Shown here piece after piece: positions 62,611-64,000 of a stretch of 64,000 nucleotides of DNA. The notes beneath the pieces were generated by a model. That model was not told the origin of the DNA, searched no databases, and saw nothing but the letters and a program-made list of their open reading frames with translations. This DNA comes from Peteryoungia wuzhouensis. GTDB taxonomy: Bacteria; Pseudomonadota; Alphaproteobacteria; Rhizobiales; Rhizobiaceae. The stretch's first letter is position 1. Each line of letters begins with the position of its first letter. Made by a program: the position numbers and the translations under genes. The stretch spans positions 620,001-684,000 of the forward strand of contig NZ_QJRY01000001.1 in assembly GCF_003205195.1 (NCBI RefSeq), written 5' to 3'.

Positions 62611-63481
62611 CGTCAGATTGGACGCCGGTGCGTCACGGCCCCTGGACAACCGGCGCGGCGTAGTGCTGACACTTTTGGCCTTCGCCGTCTTTTCAGGAAC
62701 CGATGCGATCGTGAAACTGACTGCGGTGCGCTTGCCGGCACCGCAGATAACGCTTCTCGTCACCCTGGCCGCCTTCGTCGTCCTGTGCGGCTATGCGGCG
62801 GTAACAGGCCATATGCGACGGCTCATTCCCCGCCAGCCGGCGGTCGCATTTCTGCGGGCCCTGCTGCTTGCCGGCGACACGCTGTTGATCCACTACGCCT
62901 TCGCGCTGCTGCCCCTCTCGGAAGCCTATCTTCTGGCGTTTCTCACGCCCATCCTGGTGGCTGTGATGTCATGGCCACTGCTGGGGGAGAGGCTGTCGCT
63001 CACCGGCTGGGCGGGTGTGCTCCTCGGCTTTGTTGGCGTGGCGGTGGCTCTGAAACCCGGAACCGCGGGCCTCAACCTTGGCCATCTCGCCGCGCTCGGT
63101 TCGGCCGTACTCTTTGCGCTCTCGCTCATCCTGTTGCGCCGGACAAAGGTCGAGGAAAATGACGAGGCCCTGCTGTCGACCTTGTTCGTGGTGCTGATCC
63201 CTCTCGCACTCGGCGTCGCCCTGGCGCATGATGGCCTTTTGCCCTTGCGGCCGTTCGAAGCCGTGCTGGTGGTGGCGGGCGGCATCCTGCTTCTTGCCGG
63301 CCATGGGCTGCTGATCCGCGCATTCCGGATCGCGGAAGCCTCGTTGATCGCCCCGTTCCAATACAGTCAAATCATCTGGGGCTGCCTTTATGGAGCGCTT
63401 CTGTTCTCAGCGCCGATCGAGTTCCACACCCTGGCGGGCGCGGCCATCATCATCGTCTCCGGCTGGCTGGTGCTCAAATAA
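62600..63481 (+). CDS. EamA/DMT-family transporter
   Basis: 293 residues with ten membrane helices in two EamA repeats, starting RRGVVLTLLAFAVFSGTDAIVKLTA near 16 and GHLAALGSAVLFALSLILLRRTK near 153. Such proteins usually export metabolites. The start overlaps the permease stop by 11 bases, so the two are co-translated. It may export a product of the oxidoreductase (inference). Confidence 0.88.
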   Translation: MSADVRLDAGASRPLDNRRGVVLTLLAFAVFSGTDAIVKLTAVRLPAPQITLLVTLAAFVVLCGYAAVTGHMRRLIPRQPAVAFLRALLLAGDTLLIHYAFALLPLSEAYLLAFLTPILVAVMSWPLLGERLSLTGWAGVLLGFVGVAVALKPGTAGLNLGHLAALGSAVLFALSLILLRRTKVEENDEALLSTLFVVLIPLALGVALAHDGLLPLRPFEAVLVVAGGILLLAGHGLLIRAFRIAEASLIAPFQYSQIIWGCLYGALLFSAPIEFHTLAGAAIIIVSGWLVLK

Positions 63482-63500
63482 AGCGCCAACAATGGCGCTT
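63481..63500. terminator. Bidirectional hairpin between convergent genes
   Basis: AAGCGCCA, loop ACAA, TGGCGCTT: perfect 8-bp stem immediately after the DMT stop and 10 bp before the GntR stop; A- and T-rich flanks on both sides. Confidence 0.7.
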
Positions 63501-63510
63501 TCCCCAGCTC

Positions 63511-64000
63511 TCACTTCCTGACCAGACTGAAGGTGAAATGGCTGCCGCGATGATAGTCGAGCGCATAGTTGACCGGTTTGCCCGCGACATCGAAACAGGT
63601 CTCGGCAATCAGCAGCGCCGGCCCGAAATCGCGGAGATCATGTCGTTCCACGACATCTGAGGGCAACAGGACGGAGGAGACGGTCGCCGCGGACATGCGG
63701 GGTCGATGACGGTATTGCTCCAGCAGGTTGAGCAATGACCCGCTCCAGTCGATATCATAAACCTTGGCCGGAATGATCGCGCGCGGGATGTAGTCGATAC
63801 AGTAGAGGATCGGCTCTTCGTCATGCAGGCGCAGTCGTTCGATCCGGATGACGCGTGCCTTGTCTTCGAGCGCGAGTTTTTCCGCCACCGTCGCGGGTGC
63901 GTCTTCCTCGCTGATCGAGAGAACCTTGTTCACCGGCTTGTAGCCATAGTGCCGCGCCATGTCGGTGACGCTCTCGAAGACGGTGATCGGTCTGTCGACC
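63511..64000 (-). CDS. GntR/HutC-family regulator, UTRA domain (5' part cut by window end)
   Basis: About 163 codons visible; the frame is open to the window edge. The visible part is the UTRA effector domain: RPITVFESVTDMARHYGYKPVNKVLSI-type linker, then VIRIERLRLHDEEPILYCIDYIPRAI and ALDYHRGSHFTFSLVRK at the end. The winged-helix DNA-binding part lies beyond the window. The internal Met at 63960 is not a start. It converges on the amino-acid ABC operon and probably controls it. Confidence 0.85.
   Translation of the reverse strand, partial: VDRPITVFESVTDMARHYGYKPVNKVLSISEEDAPATVAEKLALEDKARVIRIERLRLHDEEPILYCIDYIPRAIIPAKVYDIDWSGSLLNLLEQYRHRPRMSAATVSSVLLPSDVVERHDLRDFGPALLIAETCFDVAGKPVNYALDYHRGSHFTFSLVRK

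Noticed and set aside
1..64000. CRISPR arrays, tRNA/rRNA genes, insertion sequences, integrases or prophage genes
   Set aside because: No spaced direct-repeat arrays, tRNA-like segments or transposase/integrase motifs were seen in reading the window.

Overview
The window is GC-rich, densely coded DNA with long co-directional operons full of ABC importers, two-component systems and oxidoreductases. Together with an AdeRS-like RND regulator pair, a SorC regulator, an FMN riboswitch in front of ribB and many ATGA/TGATG gene overlaps, this fits an alphaproteobacterium of the Rhizobiaceae type (Rhizobium/Agrobacterium/Shinella-like). That placement is inference from gene content; no rRNA or other species marker is present. 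I see no tRNA, rRNA, insertion sequence, prophage or CRISPR array.

Region 1 (1-14.1 kb) looks like a stress or xenobiotic-response island. A very large sensor (degenerate Ser/Thr-kinase-like domain plus AAA-type ATPase, cut by the window start) faces a plus-strand set: YcaC-like isochorismatase-fold hydrolase, XapX protein, amidohydrolase with a Cys/His-rich tail, DoxX protein, Tat-exported alpha/beta hydrolase and MFS_3 exporter. A receiver-only protein and a FixJ/NarL-type regulator (minus) and a short AraC-type regulator (plus) follow. Two of the plus-strand genes share a nearly identical ~50-bp upstream element, so they are probably co-regulated. Dps and two or three small, mostly exported proteins complete the island.

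Region 2 (14.3-23.8 kb) is an AfuABC/FbpABC-type importer with two tandem paralogous binding proteins, an inositol-monophosphatase-like phosphatase, and a divergent OmpR-type regulator with its histidine kinase. The combination suggests regulated uptake and dephosphorylation of phosphorylated sugars or polyols rather than iron.

Region 3 (24.1-33.8 kb) is a sugar or polyol catabolic island. One arm (minus) encodes a two-subunit transketolase, FGGY kinase, SorC regulator and SDR dehydrogenase. The divergent arm encodes an RbsCBA-type importer and a second SDR. A perfect palindrome in front of sorC shares a half-site with the transketolase promoter. ribB with its FMN riboswitch follows (33.9-34.8 kb).

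Region 4 (34.9-41.8 kb) holds an AcrAB/AdeAB-type RND pump, a divergent AdeRS-like two-component pair and a GNAT protein.

Region 5 (41.9-58.7 kb) is one ~17-kb, 15-gene minus-strand operon. It starts at a promoter carrying two LacI-type operators. In order it encodes a Gfo/Idh/MocA dehydrogenase, fused CoA-transferase, enoyl-CoA hydratase, aldehyde dehydrogenase, CUT1 sugar ABC importer, two GMC oxidoreductases flanking an SDR, a Dabb protein, a DUF993 aldolase-fold protein, the LacI regulator and a glycerate kinase. This is the strongest candidate for an undescribed catabolic pathway.

Region 6 (58.8-64 kb) has a small HTH protein, then an amino-acid-type ABC importer lacking an ATPase, a DAO-type FAD oxidoreductase and a DMT exporter, followed by a convergent GntR/UTRA regulator cut by the window end.
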